A DNA stretch of 64,000 nt from Chiua virens. Lineage: Eukaryota; Basidiomycota; Agaricomycetes; Boletales; Boletaceae. A program made the translations under genes and the position numbers. The notes under the pieces were generated by a model. That model had not been told where the DNA came from. It did no database searches and saw nothing but the letters and a program-made list of their open reading frames with translations. Every line of letters begins with the position of its first letter. The first letter of the stretch is position 1. Below, piece by piece: positions 1 through 11,734 of the stretch. The stretch covers positions 1,116,001-1,180,000 of the forward strand of contig JAHNUO010000005.1 in the NCBI GenBank assembly GCA_019787685.1, given 5' to 3'.

Positions 1-341
1 CGTTGGTCCGTGCACTTTTCCAAACATATAACTAGCTCATCGAGTTACTCCTGTACACTAGTCTTGAACTCTGCAATCTAGCTGAGTACACTCAACTCTC
101 CCTTGGACTTCTTAGAAGTTGTCTTAGCCCTTGGTTCCAAGAGTATAAATTCTCAAACAGACAACTTAGAAAACTTCCTGAGTCCAACCTCATTCACTCT
201 GGTAGCAACTACGCTGACCAGACACTCCTTTGAACTCGACAGCACATCACATATCAAGTGGTGGTTGTTCAAGTTATTGCAGCCACTTGTTACTTAGTGC
301 TTTTGCAGCTATGTTAGGTCCTACCTGGAACTACCGTAACA
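1..341 (+). repeat. 3' part of a Gypsy-A family LTR, running off the left edge
   Basis: This stretch matches the 3' halves of the LTRs at 5553-6255, 18464-19155, 25431-26122 and 39568-40193. It shares the region around CTAGTCTTGA, the segment around AAGTGGTGGTTGTT, and the terminal GTAACA at 336-341. The beginning lies outside the window, so a solo LTR cannot be told from the end of a full element. It abuts an hAT relic that continues to the right, so it was probably inserted into that relic. It has far fewer CpG dinucleotides than the Gypsy-A copy at 18464-26122, which indicates an older insertion. Confidence 0.85.
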
Positions 342-1553
342 AATGTACCTTGATTGCCAGCATGTGAATGGTTGCAACTACATCTAGTGAGTCTCCAGGC
401 ATGTGGTTGTTGAGCTGCAAGGGATCATACTCCAAAATGGACACTGTGGTTTCAATGACTGTGATCTTCATGAGAATAGACATAAGCTTGGTGATTGCTA
501 GGTTGATGATGTGGGCAAGGCATGGGAGGTGGTGTTGGAATGGGTCAAAAGAGTAGATATTGTGCTTGTGGAGAATTGATCAAGTTGGTCACACATTGTG
601 TTGTTGTTACTTGTATTGTCAGCTGTAATACAGAATAGCTTGGAATGTTGATGAGCTGGTGTCAATTCAGCAAGAGATAACAATGTACCTTTGTGCCTCC
701 AGCAAAGATGAGGCTGGCATGCTCAGTGAGAATAGCTACATGGCAACTGAGATTTTCTCCACTGTGTATACCTGAGATATCACAGAAAGCAATCACACTG
801 CTCTGTAATTTCCATTTGGCAGTGAGTTTATTGGTGCAAATCCAATGTGCTGTGATCCCTAGGAACAAGGCCTTCATCTGGCTGATGGACCAAAGGTCCA
901 ATGTGAGTGAAACATGCCTGGTAGCCTGAGACTAAGCATTTATCAGAAATACTGTACTTTAAAGAAAAAAAGATTTACCTGGATTTCAGGACCTAGCTCT
1001 TGGAAGAACTCAGCAAAGGCATTGGCAACATACAATTTGATGTCATGTGTTGATAGGGAGGTCAACTTTGGTTGCTGTGGGGTGCATAGCTACCAAGGAG
1101 TTTCTAAATGTGGCCTTGTCAGCCACCATAAGTAACCTATGTATATGTAGTATTAGTGTCCATGGTGTGAAATCAATTCCCTATGATGACTCCATACCTG
1201 ATCATCACAGATGATAAACTCTGCCACTGCTTTCAGAACAGCCTCCCTAAAAAACAAATGATTTGCAACTGAAATATGTGTGTTAAGAGTTGTTTGCCCA
1301 CCCTTCAATTTCTTTCCTTGTTGCTGTCACAGTATCTCTCATGGAACCATGTGACAGTTTTCAGCAATTCCTTTCTCTGCACAATGCTCACAATATACCT
1401 TGTAGTAAAGCCAAATGTGTTGAGAACAGGATGAGTTACTCCCAAGATAAAACACTTTCCACTTTCCCTTCATTGCAAGAAATTTCTCATCAATCCTACA
1501 TGATGCCAGTGAGTCACTCAGTCTTGCACATATCACAAACATGACTTTCAACT
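342..1553 (-). pseudogene. hAT transposase relic (hAT-1), N-terminal and central part
   Basis: Read on the minus strand from about 1553 downward in shifting frames, this resembles basidiomycete hAT transposases. In order I see an N-terminal piece with NSSCSQHIWLYYKVYCEHC and ENCHMVP, a segment VAMHPTATKVDLP, a segment LFLGITAHWI followed by SGIHSGENL, and FCITADNTSNNNTMCD. The last is the conserved hAT block around the second catalytic Asp and its Asn-rich motif. Stops and frameshifts are frequent and no long frame survives, so it is dead. The C-terminal half would lie left of 342 but is displaced by a Gypsy-A LTR. The family is secure; the exact ends are not. Confidence 0.8.
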
Positions 1554-1679
1554 TTTGGGCATGGCAATGGAGTTACAAAAAGCAGAGCTGTGAAAAGTAG
1601 AGGTATGAAAGTACAATACAAAGTCCCTATGGTACCCATACAAATTAAATATATAGAAACACATTGGTGCTGCATGTTG

Positions 1680-1900
1680 ACTTAGACCCAGAGGCAGTGT
1701 CCTGTAGTCTCACAACTGGTTGGGAGAAAACCAACCTGGATCAGTCACAACTGACAAAAGACTGATGGTAACCAGTTGTAGTAGGTCCAGTCCAGTTTTT
1801 GCTCAAATGTCTATGCACTAGGACTGATTGCAGTCTAGTCTTTTCTAAAAAAGGCAAAAGACTGGACTAAACTGAACTTTTAAACACTAGGCTTTGGTAG
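1680..1900 (-). repeat. Dispersed non-coding repeat, copy 1
   Basis: On the minus strand this begins near AGTGTTTAAAAGT and continues through several CCAGTC/GGACTG-type inverted motifs to a segment with CAGTTGTGA and GGTTGG. The same order of motifs occurs on the plus strand at about 56240-56430. No coding potential is seen. It could be a MITE-like or foldback non-autonomous element. The two copies are too diverged for me to fix the ends. Confidence 0.4.
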
Positions 1901-1904
1901 CCAC

Positions 1905-2078
1905 ATGCCACAAGGGTAGTAGCATTGGTGAGCTTCTCTGGTAGAGTGGTCCAAACAAAGTGTTGACCCACACACATGACACAGTTCACAGAGTGTTGCA
2001 TAGATTGGGTCATCAAACAATGCCCAGTTTTGGTGCCAAGGTAGTCATAGATTTTGTTGTCCCAGATGGCATTGACAT
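1905..2078 (-). mobile_element. Short Gypsy-A pol fragment
   Basis: On the minus strand this encodes the linker between protease and reverse transcriptase of Gypsy-A. The reading NAIWDNKIYDYLGTKTGH...TTLPEKLTNATTL lines up with the intact element at 23430-23590 (DPIWDGKLYDYLGTETGH...TTLPEKLTNATAL). Only about 58 codons remain. It ends abruptly at 2079, where the 3' LTR of a Gypsy-B copy begins, so that insertion probably truncated it. Confidence 0.75.
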
Positions 2079-2499
2079 TGAAACAACCTAGAACAACCTA
2101 GACTGTTAAAGTTGTAGTGGTGTAGTGAAAAGGGGGTTCAGTCTAGTGAAGAGGCAAAAACTCCAAGAGAACTTTGTTAGAGCTCTCTGGCTTTGATTCA
2201 TGGGGTTTATATACTACATGGATGTTGGAGTTCTAATCTGAGTATAAACTATGTAGATAAGAATATTGTATCCTATTGGATAATAAGATGTGAATATATA
2301 TGAGTCATAGATAAGAGCATAGCCTTGCATTGCTGTGATAAGTCAGTGATAAGGGAAATGAATAGATAGAAGCGTATGTGTGTGATATTGTGATAGCCAA
2401 TAGGGTATGATCCTTTGGACAGCTTTGACATGAGGTGTTTATCCTTAGAAAAGATTGAAAGTATAATCCAATAAGGATTGGAAAGTTGATATCATAACA
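2079..2499 (-). repeat. Gypsy-B 3' LTR
   Basis: About 421 bp. In the sense (minus) orientation it starts TGTTATG and ends GTTTCA. It shares with the LTRs at 36887-37306 and 43905-44323 the TATATAAACCCCATGAAT promoter segment and the GAGCTCTAACAAAGTTCTCT segment. It is more diverged from those two than they are from each other. Confidence 0.85.
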
Positions 2500-2509
2500 C
2501 TATCCCCAT

Positions 2510-3583
2510 CTAATGATCAGACTCCAGATGATCTATTATTTCATAATTGAGACGATGGAGACTATCCTCATCTTTGGATTTGGTTTGATTGTCATATTTT
2601 CTAACCATGGAGTTAAATTTGGTTTGTGTGACTTTCAATTTTCGTGGGGCATCTGGATGTGCTTCGTGAAAGTCAGATATTAAATCTGGAGCATTCTTTA
2701 GATTTTTTAGTGGTTCCCATGTTCTTTTGTCATCATCATAACCTTTCCAGTGTATGAGATATTCTAAGTGGCGTCCCTTCATTTGGAAGTCAACTATATA
2801 GCCTGCTTTGAATTCTTCTTCTAGGTCATTTCCAATTATTATGGGCTGTGATTTATAAACTGGCTGATCGGGAAGGTGTTCTTTATATGGTTTGACCTGA
2901 GAGATGTTTACAACTGGGTATATTTGCATGGTTCATGGGAGTTGAAGCTTTAGAGCATTTGGACCATGCATGGATATTATGTCATAGGGTCCAATCCACT
3001 TATCTGTGAATTTGGGATGTTGTTTTATTTTTAAGTTTGCAGTTGAGAGCCAGACTTTGTCACCAATGGAATAGGAGGGAGGTTCTGATCTTGATTTGTC
3101 TACAATGTTTTTCATATGTTCCATGGCCTTATCTATATTAAATTTGGTTTGCTCTAGGACTTCGGAGAAATCCATGATGTAATTTTGAGTGGCCAGGTTT
3201 TTCATGGATTGTGGCATGATTCCCATTCTGGGGATATAAGAACACATGATTTTGAATGGTGAGAATTTAGTGGCAGTGTATGTCTTGTTGTTGTATGAGA
3301 ATTGTGCGAGAGGGAGCCAATTGGTCCATGTATTATCTTTCTTGGCACAAAAGATATGAAGATACTGTTGTACTTCTCAATTCATTCATTCTGATTGCCC
3401 ATCTGTTTGTGAATGATGTGCAGTGCTTAATTTGGGTGTTATTTTTAACCCTGTACATATAGCTTTCATAAGTTGTAAAGTGAATTGTGGTCCTCTATCT
3501 GATATGATGGTTTTAAGGAGGCCATGTTGTTTCCATATGTGTAATAGGTATAGTTCAATGGTGGGCAGTAAGTAAAGGTTCAT
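2510..3583 (-). pseudogene. Gypsy-B integrase C-terminal half and chromodomain (decayed)
   Basis: In order on the minus strand: an integrase core end with SDRGPQFT (second catalytic Asp), KLSTAHHSQTDGQSE (third catalytic residue, Glu), the conserved segment YIPRMGIMPQSMKNL, the GKR/SH3-like region YSIGDKVWLS, and a chromodomain with LEYLIHWKGYDDDKRTWEP. The pieces lie at 3386-3583, 2933-3247 and 2510-2929 in different frames, so frameshifts separate them. In the family, the chromodomain binds modified histone H3 and steers integration to heterochromatin. It matches 42905-43900 almost residue for residue. Confidence 0.88.
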
Positions 3584-3590
3584 TCTAGTC

Positions 3591-3939
3591 TTTGTATTAT
3601 TTATGCATCCTCAAATTCACAGGTACATTCAGCCATATACTCAACACTCTCCTGTATTGCATGAGATGTGTGTGCTATTCCTGCATCTTCTATACCATGT
3701 GAACACCTTTTTTCTGTGGGTGCAGAGATTGCAATGGACTACTGTGCTCAACTCAGATTAAATCAGTTTGAAGAATTGCAAATCATGAAGCATGCATGGC
3801 CAGGCCACATCATTGACACTGCCATGCATCAGTAAATCACTGGTTTTGGCACAGACCCACAGAGTGGCACAGAAGGGCACAGACTACTACAGAGCATACA
3901 GCAGCACAGACCTATGACAGACATTGAGTAATAGCATAC
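3591..3939. other. Unassigned stretch
   Basis: No recognisable gene. A short plus-strand open piece near 3727-3835 (AEIAMDYCAQLRLNQF) looks protein-like but I cannot assign it. Confidence 0.4.
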
Positions 3940-4840
3940 ATTAAAACATAGCTAACCCTTATCCAAACAAAACACAAACTAATCAAACTAATCACTAAAC
4001 CTTGCCAAGCACAAACTAATCAAACTAATCAAAACCACCAAACCTTGCCAAACATGATCAAACAAACAAAACAAAACTAAACCTCACCAAACATGCTCAG
4101 ACAAACTCATCAAAATCACTAAACCTTGCCAAAGATGATCAAATCAACTAATCAAAACCACTAAACCTTGCCAAACACAAACAAACAAAATAATCAAAAC
4201 TACTAAACCTGGCCAAACATGATCAAACAACTAATCAAAATCACTAAACCTTGCAAAATAGGATTAAACTACTAATCAAAATCACTAAATCTTGTCAAAC
4301 ATGATCAAACAAATCGAATGCAATCACTAAACCTTGTTAAACACGATCAAATAAATTACATGCAATCACTAAACCTTACCAAACATAATCAAATAAACTA
4401 AACAAAATGACTACATCTTGTCAGATAATCAAACAAATTAAATGCAATAAGTAAACCTTATCAAATGAGCTACACAAATTATATCTTATATTAGTTAAAT
4501 ACTATCAAATATGTGTGTTTGGCAAGGTTTAGTGGTTTTGATTAGTTTATTTGATTATATTTGGCAAGGTTTAGTAATTGTGATGAGTTTGTCTGAGCAT
4601 GTTTGGTAAGGTTTAGTTGAGTTTTGTTTGTTTGATCATATTTGGCAAGGTTTAGTGATTTTGATGAGTTTGTTTGAGCATGTTTGGGATGGTTTAGTTT
4701 CTTTGATCATGTTTGGCAAGGTTTAGTGGTTTCGATTATTTTGATTGTGTTTGATAAGATTTAGTAAGTTGCTTGATTATATTTGATAAGATTTAGTGAG
4801 CTTTTACATTATTTGGTCATGTTTAGTTTGGTTCACTAGT
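3940..4840. repeat. Two convergent arrays of a ~45-bp degenerate repeat, forming a giant imperfect palindrome
   Basis: From about 3950 to 4470 the unit CACTAAACCTTGCCAAAC followed by an ATGATCAAAC-type spacer recurs roughly a dozen times. From about 4505 to 4830 the reverse complement (GTTTGGCAAGGTTTAGTG, with GATCATGTTTGG and GATGAGTTTG spacers) recurs about nine times. The turn is near 4480-4505. Units vary from about 40 to 57 bp and differ by scattered substitutions. There is no coding content. Confidence 0.85.
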
Positions 4841-5552
4841 AACCCTTTTTGTCTATCATTGGGTTATATAGGTTTTCTGATTAGTAAAAATAGTAATGGT
4901 CATAAGACTATAATTGTTTTAATCACTGTATCATTTAAGTTGTTAAGCACAATAGTCTTTAGTTAGTGACATGGTTGGGTACCAGTCATACATCATAATA
5001 CATGTAGTATAAAGATTAGAATTAGAAATGTACATACTCTATAATAGTGCAATGGAATAATTAGTGTAGTACATTGGCAGTCATGAGAATAAGAGGGCTG
5101 ATTGCTAATCCTATACTTTTAGTGCATTTTCAATACAGTCTGTGCAGTGCTGTACATGTACTGTACAGAGGGGGGCCTGGCTGTGGTACTGTGGAGTTGT
5201 ACAGCTCTGTACAGAGCTGTATATAGGGGGGAGTGATTTGCTGATGTGATCAACTCAGCTGAGATCGAGATTGTTGCTGAAGAATTCAAGGAGTTGTGTA
5301 GCATGGATGACAAGTGGGCTAATGAGGCTAAGGACAAAGTACTAGTAGTCACTGACATTGAGTAGTTCATGATGTACTACTATGGTTCACTTTGATCGGT
5401 TTTGGATGGTCTTGAACCATCAGGAACTGTCTTGTATCTACATGGAAAACCCAAAACCATAACTGACTAGCAGTGTGATAGGCCAGAACTGTAACCAATT
5501 GGTTTGGTTATGTTTGGTTATGTTTGGTTTGACTTTGGTTTTTGTATGGTTT
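4841..5552. other. Unassigned stretch with small palindromic motifs
   Basis: No gene recognised. At 5130-5230 there is a cluster of self-complementary TGTACAGAG/CTCTGTACA-type words around runs of G. At 5250-5365 a short plus-strand open piece (VAEEFKELCSMDDKWANEAK) is protein-like but unidentified. At 5480-5540 GGTTTTGGTT-like simple sequence leads up to the LTR. Confidence 0.4.
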
Positions 5553-6255
5553 TGTTACAATTTCTTTCTTTCCTTCAGTTTCACTTGTACTACTTCTCTT
5601 TACTCAATACCTAGGTATCCTTGTATGTTCATCTGTACTTCATTCCTCTTATGTAACCAGCATTGGCATTACCCGCATGCTTACTCTTTTCCTTTCACGT
5701 CATCATCCAATGGCATCACTCTTACTCATTCCTTTCTCGTCATCATCCAATGACTTTGCATTTGTCATTTATCTTTGTCATTGTCTGCTGCCATTGCATT
5801 GTACAATTCCTTCTTTTGGCCCTTTTTATTCTGCTCTTCTTGGCCACCCATTTTGGACACTTGGTCCATGCACAATTCCTACTGTATAAATACCTTGCAG
5901 TGTTACTCCTGTACCCTAGTCTTGATCTCTGCAATCTAGCTGAGTATCACTGCTCCACTTGGAACCTTCCTTGTGACCACTCGACCTTGGACTCCTCAAG
6001 TCCTCACTTGAACACTCGGACTCCTAGTAGTCAACCCTTGACCCTTGACCATCTTCAGGTATAGATTCCCAAAAGACAACTCTCAGCAATGCCTGAGTTC
6101 CCACTTGTCTCTCTGGTAGCAGCCAGCTGACCAGAAACCCTCGTTCAGCTCTTCAGTGCATCACATATCCAAGTGGTGGTTGTTTGAGTTATCGCAGCCA
6201 CTTGGTACTTAGCGCTTTGCAGCTATATTAGGTCCTACCTGGAACTATCGTAACA
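5553..6255 (+). repeat. Gypsy-A 5' LTR (703 bp)
   Basis: Starts TGTTACAATTTC and ends ATCGTAACA, matching the LTRs of the element at 18464-26122. TATAAATA lies at 5885-5892. The segment AGTCTTGATCT at 5918-5928, 33 nt after the TATA start, is complementary to the PBS just outside the LTR and so marks the predicted RNA 5' end. Confidence 0.88.
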
Positions 6256-6257
6256 TA

Positions 6258-6268
6258 AGATCAAGACT
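6258..6268 (+). promoter_or_regulatory. Self-priming primer-binding site (Gypsy-A, truncated copy)
   Basis: AGATCAAGACT begins 2 nt after the LTR and is the exact reverse complement of AGTCTTGATCT at 5918-5928 inside the same LTR. The same pair occurs in the full-length element (25418-25428 and 25765-25775). In the Tf1 group, the 5' end of the element RNA folds back and primes minus-strand synthesis from such a site. Confidence 0.75.
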
Positions 6269-6299
6269 CTCTGAACAGCCTGCCTTCGTGCAGTTAGCT

Positions 6300-7010
6300 G
6301 CCCACCATTTTTTCAGGGCGCTCCTCTTGACCAGCCATCACCACTGCCTGGCGACTTAGATCCTCCAATCCCCCACCCTCCAATCAATCGGACAATAACC
6401 CTGAACCCTCATCACCATCTTCTAAACCCCAGGAGAACTACCCAGACATAAACATCTACCTACCCTGAATCAGAAGACGAAACTCAGCAGTTAGCTGATT
6501 CAACTTCACCAATCACTCGACCTCCTTGCCCTCACCTCCTTTGTATCCCCTATGACCTCACGAAGGATCAACCCCAGATCACCATCTATCTGGAACCCAA
6601 ACCCATCCATTGTTCCACCACCAAACCCTACACTCACCACTGCAACCGCCATGTCCAACAAAGCCATTGAACTTTGTCTTGGCAAACCCTCAGCCTTTGA
6701 TGGCTCCTATGATCGCACCATCCCCTTGGCTCAACAATGTAGCCACCTACCTCTTCAGTTAATGAAGATGTCTACAACACAGAGAACAAGCGAGTTGCCT
6801 TCGCCCTCTCCTTCATGACCTGAAGGATCCACTCTCACTTGGGCCGATACGTTCCACACCAAGTCCATCGCCAGCTAGATCCTTTGGTACCTGGAATGAC
6901 TGGCAAACAGAGTTTCGAAAGGACTTTGAACACCACGACACCAAAGGCAACACAATCACCTGGCTCTCCACCACCTGTTCCACCAAGAATGAGGATGTCC
7001 CCTCCTATGT
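6300..7010 (+). pseudogene. Gypsy-A gag N-terminal fragment
   Basis: MSNKAIELCLGKPSAFDGSYDR starts at 6651 and corresponds to MSNKAVELRLGKPAVFNGSYDR of the full element. A frameshift near 6720 breaks it; further homologous codons follow, for example WQTEFRKDFEHHDTKG around 6900. Upstream, the frame SRRINPRSPSIWNP corresponds to the 5' extension of gag in the full copy. It is truncated at about 7010 and cannot make a functional capsid protein. Confidence 0.8.
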
Positions 7011-9700
7011 CCATATCCTTTGTGGTGTTCTCCTCAAAAACGGTCAAGTAACATTGGAGTTTGGCTTCCAAACCAAGCAAGCCAGAACCCTGCTTGGCAT
7101 TCTCCATCAGTGCATGACAGTGTCGATCATATTCAGCTGCTAACATTGCCTTGGTACTGTGAACCTTGGGGAACAGTGGTTATGAAGCTAGTGTAAGTGT
7201 ATCACAATGAGTCTCATTCCAATACTGCTTTACCATATCCTCAACAACTCACATGGTCTCATTGTACCAATTCTTGGCATGTATGTTGCCAGCCACTTGC
7301 TCCTTTTCCTTTTCCTGTTCCTCTGCTCTACTCCATGCCATTTTGATATAATTCATTTTATAGTAGGGATGGAGGACTTGTGTATTGTTAGTAGTAGCAG
7401 AACAAAGAATATAAATGACATACCCAAAGAAAGAACATAGACTGGCTTCTGATCCAGTTTATTGTAGTATTTGCTGATTTTATCTAGACTGTCATTGATT
7501 GCAAGAGCATAATGTTCATATCAAGGATTCTCTTTTCTTGTTTCCCATGCCATCTGAAGCTCTTCCAACACTGGAATTGCTCACCACAAGGTTGGATGCT
7601 TGTTACCCGAGAAGTATTCCTGTATGTCATTGACATCCTGAAAGGAATATTAAGTACTAGTAGATATGTGAATGAGTTTCACAACTTACCAAAATAACTG
7701 TGCAGATGTCTTCTACACACTCCCAATCAACAGGTTTCAATGCAAAAGCAGTCCATAGAATCTGCTTTGTGGTACCATGGTGTTGAATGCTTGTGATCGG
7801 TCCAAAGAACTCATCCACTGAGCTAACAAACAAATTGATAGGCTGAAGTATAAGTGAGTAAAAGTAATGTTTGAACTGAACTGGACATACATACTTGATG
7901 TAGGTTGTATGCCCAAGCAAGCATGTTATAGGCACTTCCCCAATAGACATTGCTGTGGAGTGGAATTAACAAACCCTTGTCAATTCCACAGTTACCTTGA
8001 AGTGTCCAAAAATATTCAATGCATTGACCACTACACTGCATCTGTGTAAGACATTGTTATTGTCAGAGATGTACTACTGGGTGGGGATCTGACATACCTT
8101 AATAGCAAGTGTATGAACTGTCGCAACGACATCTAGTGTATTTTCTGAAACACGATTGGTAGAGAGAGTCAGGTCATATTCCCATATTGATGTCATGGTT
8201 TCAACAACATAATTGTGAGGTTGAGGACATGCCCAAGGCATGGAAGTCAGTGGTGCATGGGATCAAATCCGTAAATGTTGCATTTCTGGAGTAGTATGTT
8301 AATGTTGTTACATATAGAATCATTGTTTGATGAATTGTCTGCAGTTATACAAAAAAGGCTAAAGGGCTGTCACAGTCATGTTGAATGAAAAAATGGAGTG
8401 AACAAGAAGTGATATGAGACTTACTTGGGATGACTTTGCAATGATACCTGCATGTTCACAAAGAAGAATGAAGTACTGTGCGAGATTCTCACTGGTGTGT
8501 GGTCCTGAGATTGCCCAAAATGCAATAACTTGTGATTAGAGCTTCCATTTCATGTTGTCCATGTGGATCCAATGGGCTGTCAACCCCATAAAACTTGCCT
8601 TGGTTTGATTAACTGACCATAGATCCATGGTGGTGGAAACAAGGCCAGAATCCATAGACTATGTTGTATATACAAAAATAAGTAAAACTTCAAGTTTGAG
8701 AGCATGAATGTAAATTGAACTACTCACATGGATCTTGGCTTTGAGATCTGTGAAGAAATCTAAGAAGGCGTTGTGGACATACATAGTGATATTGTGCATA
8801 GAAGGCAGATCCTTCTTGGTAGCACTTGATTGCATGGCTACCAAGCAGTTATGGAACTGCAGCTTTGTCAGCGACCTAAAGTAACTTGCGACAGATGCTA
8901 ACATTAGTCTAGTACTTCACATCACGTAGTCTGTGTGACCTACCTGGTCATCACACGCTACAAACATTGCCACATTCTTCAATATATTGTCTCTTGAAAA
9001 CACCTTTGAGCCCTGTCTTTTGATCTTTTGAAACATGCTATCCAGCATTTTCTGGTCTTTCAATAACTCTGGTGGAATTGCTCAGTGATGCTTGGTTAGT
9101 CCTTGTTCAGCACAAAATTTCTGATACTCCTTATACCTGGATGTGGTAGCGACAAGTCAAGCTGCTTCCCATGAAGAAAGCCCATCATTTTCCATGCTTC
9201 TTGACAAAGGTTTCATTGTTCCTACTGTTGTAAGTGAGTCCCTGTTCCTACTGCTACCTCAACTCAACACTCATAGGCAAACATTGCACTATTTCCCTTC
9301 AAGATTGTCTTTGTATCATCAGGATCAGAGAAGCCAAAATTGATGAGGTCAGAAAAGATGGTGAGTAAATCATCAGTACACCTTTTCTTTGTCTTAATAG
9401 GCTTAGGTGTTTTGATGTCCAGCTCCTCCATCTCTGTTGCATCCTAGGATTCTGACATTAGCCAGTCCCATTTTTTTGCCATTCTTCAAGTACCCCATAC
9501 CATGGTTTCAGCCCATCCTCTGCTGCTCCTGTCAGCATCATCAATCATGTCAGACCCAAAGCCATCCACCTCTTCAATCAGGGACTCCAAATTCTCACTA
9601 TGGTCATGAATTACCTTGATTGCCTCAGGACTTGACCAACTTGACCTAACTTGACTGTCTCACCTGTTTCTTGAATGCTTTTGAGGTGCATTGATTTTTG
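7011..9700 (-). pseudogene. hAT transposase relic (hAT-2)
   Basis: Minus-strand decayed gene, N-terminus near 9700. An acidic/Ser-rich N-terminal region comes first, then RYKEYQKFCAEQG at about 9120, SKVFSRDNILKNVAMFVACDDQ near 8960-9030, FHNCLVAMQSSATKKDLPSMHN near 8830, a catalytic-domain piece TMDLWSVNQTKASFMGLTAHWI near 8600, and DNSSNNDSICNNINILLQKC near 8300, with PCLGHVLNLTIMLLK after it. C-terminal pieces are WRAIPVLEELQMAW near 7560 and AAEYDRHCHALMENA near 7110, the latter preceding the hAT dimerisation region. Stops and frameshifts are numerous. The C-terminal end is cut by the Gypsy-A fragment at about 7010. Confidence 0.82.
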
Positions 9701-11734
9701 GACTTATCTTTGCTGCTATCTAATCCAGACTCACTGAGCTAGATGCTTGCCTTTTCTTCCCTTTTCTCTTCAGTCCAGCCATCTTGGGAGAATGTGGCCA
9801 TGTTTCTGATTTCCAACCATGCCCAGGATTGGAGGGATGTGCTGCAGAGCCAGGTTGGACCATTGCAGTGGGTTGCACACACCCGGACTTCATGACGCCT
9901 GTGCTGGCATAGTTGAAACAGAGGATGGAAGACAGAAGGTAGTTCTAGTAGATCTTTGTATACACACATTAAATTTTATACTACTCTACACATTGTAAAT
10001 GCATGGAGTATACCCATTAGGTTACAACTCCACTACCACTAAGCAATATCAGCTAAGACCAACTCAGAACAGTTCATAATCATTGATAACTGCTCATAAC
10101 CATTGATAACCATTCATCATCAGTTCTGAATGGTTTTGGTTTTGGTTTTGATATTGATATTCCCCAGATTTTGAAAACCATCTATGATTCCATCTCACCA
10201 AAAAGGCAAGAAAACCAAACCAAACCAGACTTTCAAACTCAAGGTATGATGATTTGGCTGGGATTTTGTTGAGAGACATGGGCTCAGGGAACTGTGCTGT
10301 CCAATCATCTGACATCCAGTGAGCACAAATATACTTACAAATGGATGATTCATGTACTATGCTTCAAAGGGTCTCCATTGTTTCTCCAATTATAGATAAA
10401 TACATAGGTTGATTGTGGGTTGTCCATGGGCCCTGTCCATGGATTCATGAGATTCACCCAGCAGTGTTTACCAAGGAGAGGAATGAATTAATATATCTGT
10501 GCCTTTTGAGAACTCTATAATGACATTGTCATGCTACACATATCAAGTCTGGAGTGGTTCCAGGAGAGTGGGATGTCAGTCTTCACTATGCCATTTACAC
10601 AGCGATACTTACAGTGTTCATGCCATATATGCATCAACACTGGTCATGGCAAAATTAGGGGTTTAATCATAAAAGTGGTCAAATATCAGTTACTAGACAA
10701 GATGAACACATTGCATACAACTAGAAATCCAAAGTGTTTCCCAAAATTAACATGACAAGTTGAGTTTAAAAGGATACCATTCTGTACACTGTCAATCTCA
10801 TTCACTAGATTGGTCCCCACTTGGTCACAACTTCAATGACTGGTATATTGTGCAATATACTGTGCACAGTGAGTAAGAAATCAGAAATCTCAAATAATGA
10901 ATATGCACATCATCCCCTTTGCTATGTCACAGGAGATGTGCAGCTTCAACAGTATGCATGCCTATCAAAACACATGCCAGTGTTCCATCCTGATCTCTAA
11001 CCTGGTGGCTAAATGAGCTTCTCCTGAGTAACACAAAGCTAGTGTATCCTGTCTTTTTCTCCATGTTGAGGTCAATTGGTATCATTGCATTCCTCTTCAG
11101 TCATATGATAATATAGATCAATGGAGATAGCCAGCAGCTTATTATTGGGCATGCCATGGCCCTGGCAAGTCAATGATGGTTGAAAAAATACCTTGTATAC
11201 CAACAAAGACACTGGTGGCATATCAGATCCATTTGTAGGTATTTGGGGCAAACTGCATCTTGGCAAGTGTGTGCTGACAAATGTAATACCTGGCAAGAGC
11301 CACACAGGGGTAGAATTATCTCTTGTGTTTCACACAGTGCAAGGCATGAGGTCAATGAGGAGCAGTGTCACTTGGCACTATATATAAGACTGGCTTGCAG
11401 CCAATCTGATTAATCTGCCCTTCATGTGGCAATGCTGCCAATTCCTAGCTCAGAGAACCCACATTCCCTAGCTTCACTCTATATCCAAAGCTCAAAGTAT
11501 TCCTCTGATTTTGGTGAGTAGAATCAATCAATCAATTAGTTCAATAGTAGCTCCCTTCTAACTAGAGGTGGTTTTGGTAGTGAAACTGTGGCATTGGACA
11601 TGTCCACTGATACATTTGGTGTGAATCAGCAGAGCACTCAAGCAAGTAAGTACCTCTGCTCTGTGTGATAAAAGTTGACAGCAAAATAACTAGTTGGTGC
11701 CACTACACTGGAGCTCTACCATATATTGTAGCAG
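9701..11734. other. Unassigned stretch, no recognisable gene
   Basis: I find no domain I recognise. At 10080-10240 there is AACCATTGATAAC-type and GGTTTTGGTT-type simple sequence. A TATATATAAG box at about 11379 precedes a CT-rich segment and might be an old promoter, but nothing convincing follows. CpG is very rare throughout. Confidence 0.45.

Larger units (their letters stand above)
2079..3590 (-). mobile_element. 5'-truncated Gypsy-B copy (integrase end, chromodomain and 3' LTR)
   Basis: A minus-strand partial copy of the chromovirus found in full at 36887-44323. It retains the end of integrase, the chromodomain, a purine-rich tract next to the LTR, and the 3' LTR. Everything upstream of the integrase core is missing; similarity stops near 3590. 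The absence of a 5' LTR means it is a deletion derivative or an incomplete integration product. Confidence 0.85.
5553..7010 (+). mobile_element. 3'-truncated Gypsy-A copy (5' LTR, PBS and part of gag)
   Basis: A 5' LTR (5553-6255) is followed by the self-priming PBS and gag sequence to about 7010, where the similarity to 24590-25430 stops in mid-gene and hAT sequence begins. The copy is older than the full element: it has lost most CpG sites and gained frameshifts. It nevertheless preserves two CGA codons that have become TGA stops in the full element, so it is a useful reference for original codons. Confidence 0.85.

Noticed and set aside
5475..6064. Plus-strand frames of 90-130 codons upstream of 6250
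   Set aside because: They lie in the LTR, are hydrophobic CT-rich sequence, and have no counterpart frame in the other LTR copies.
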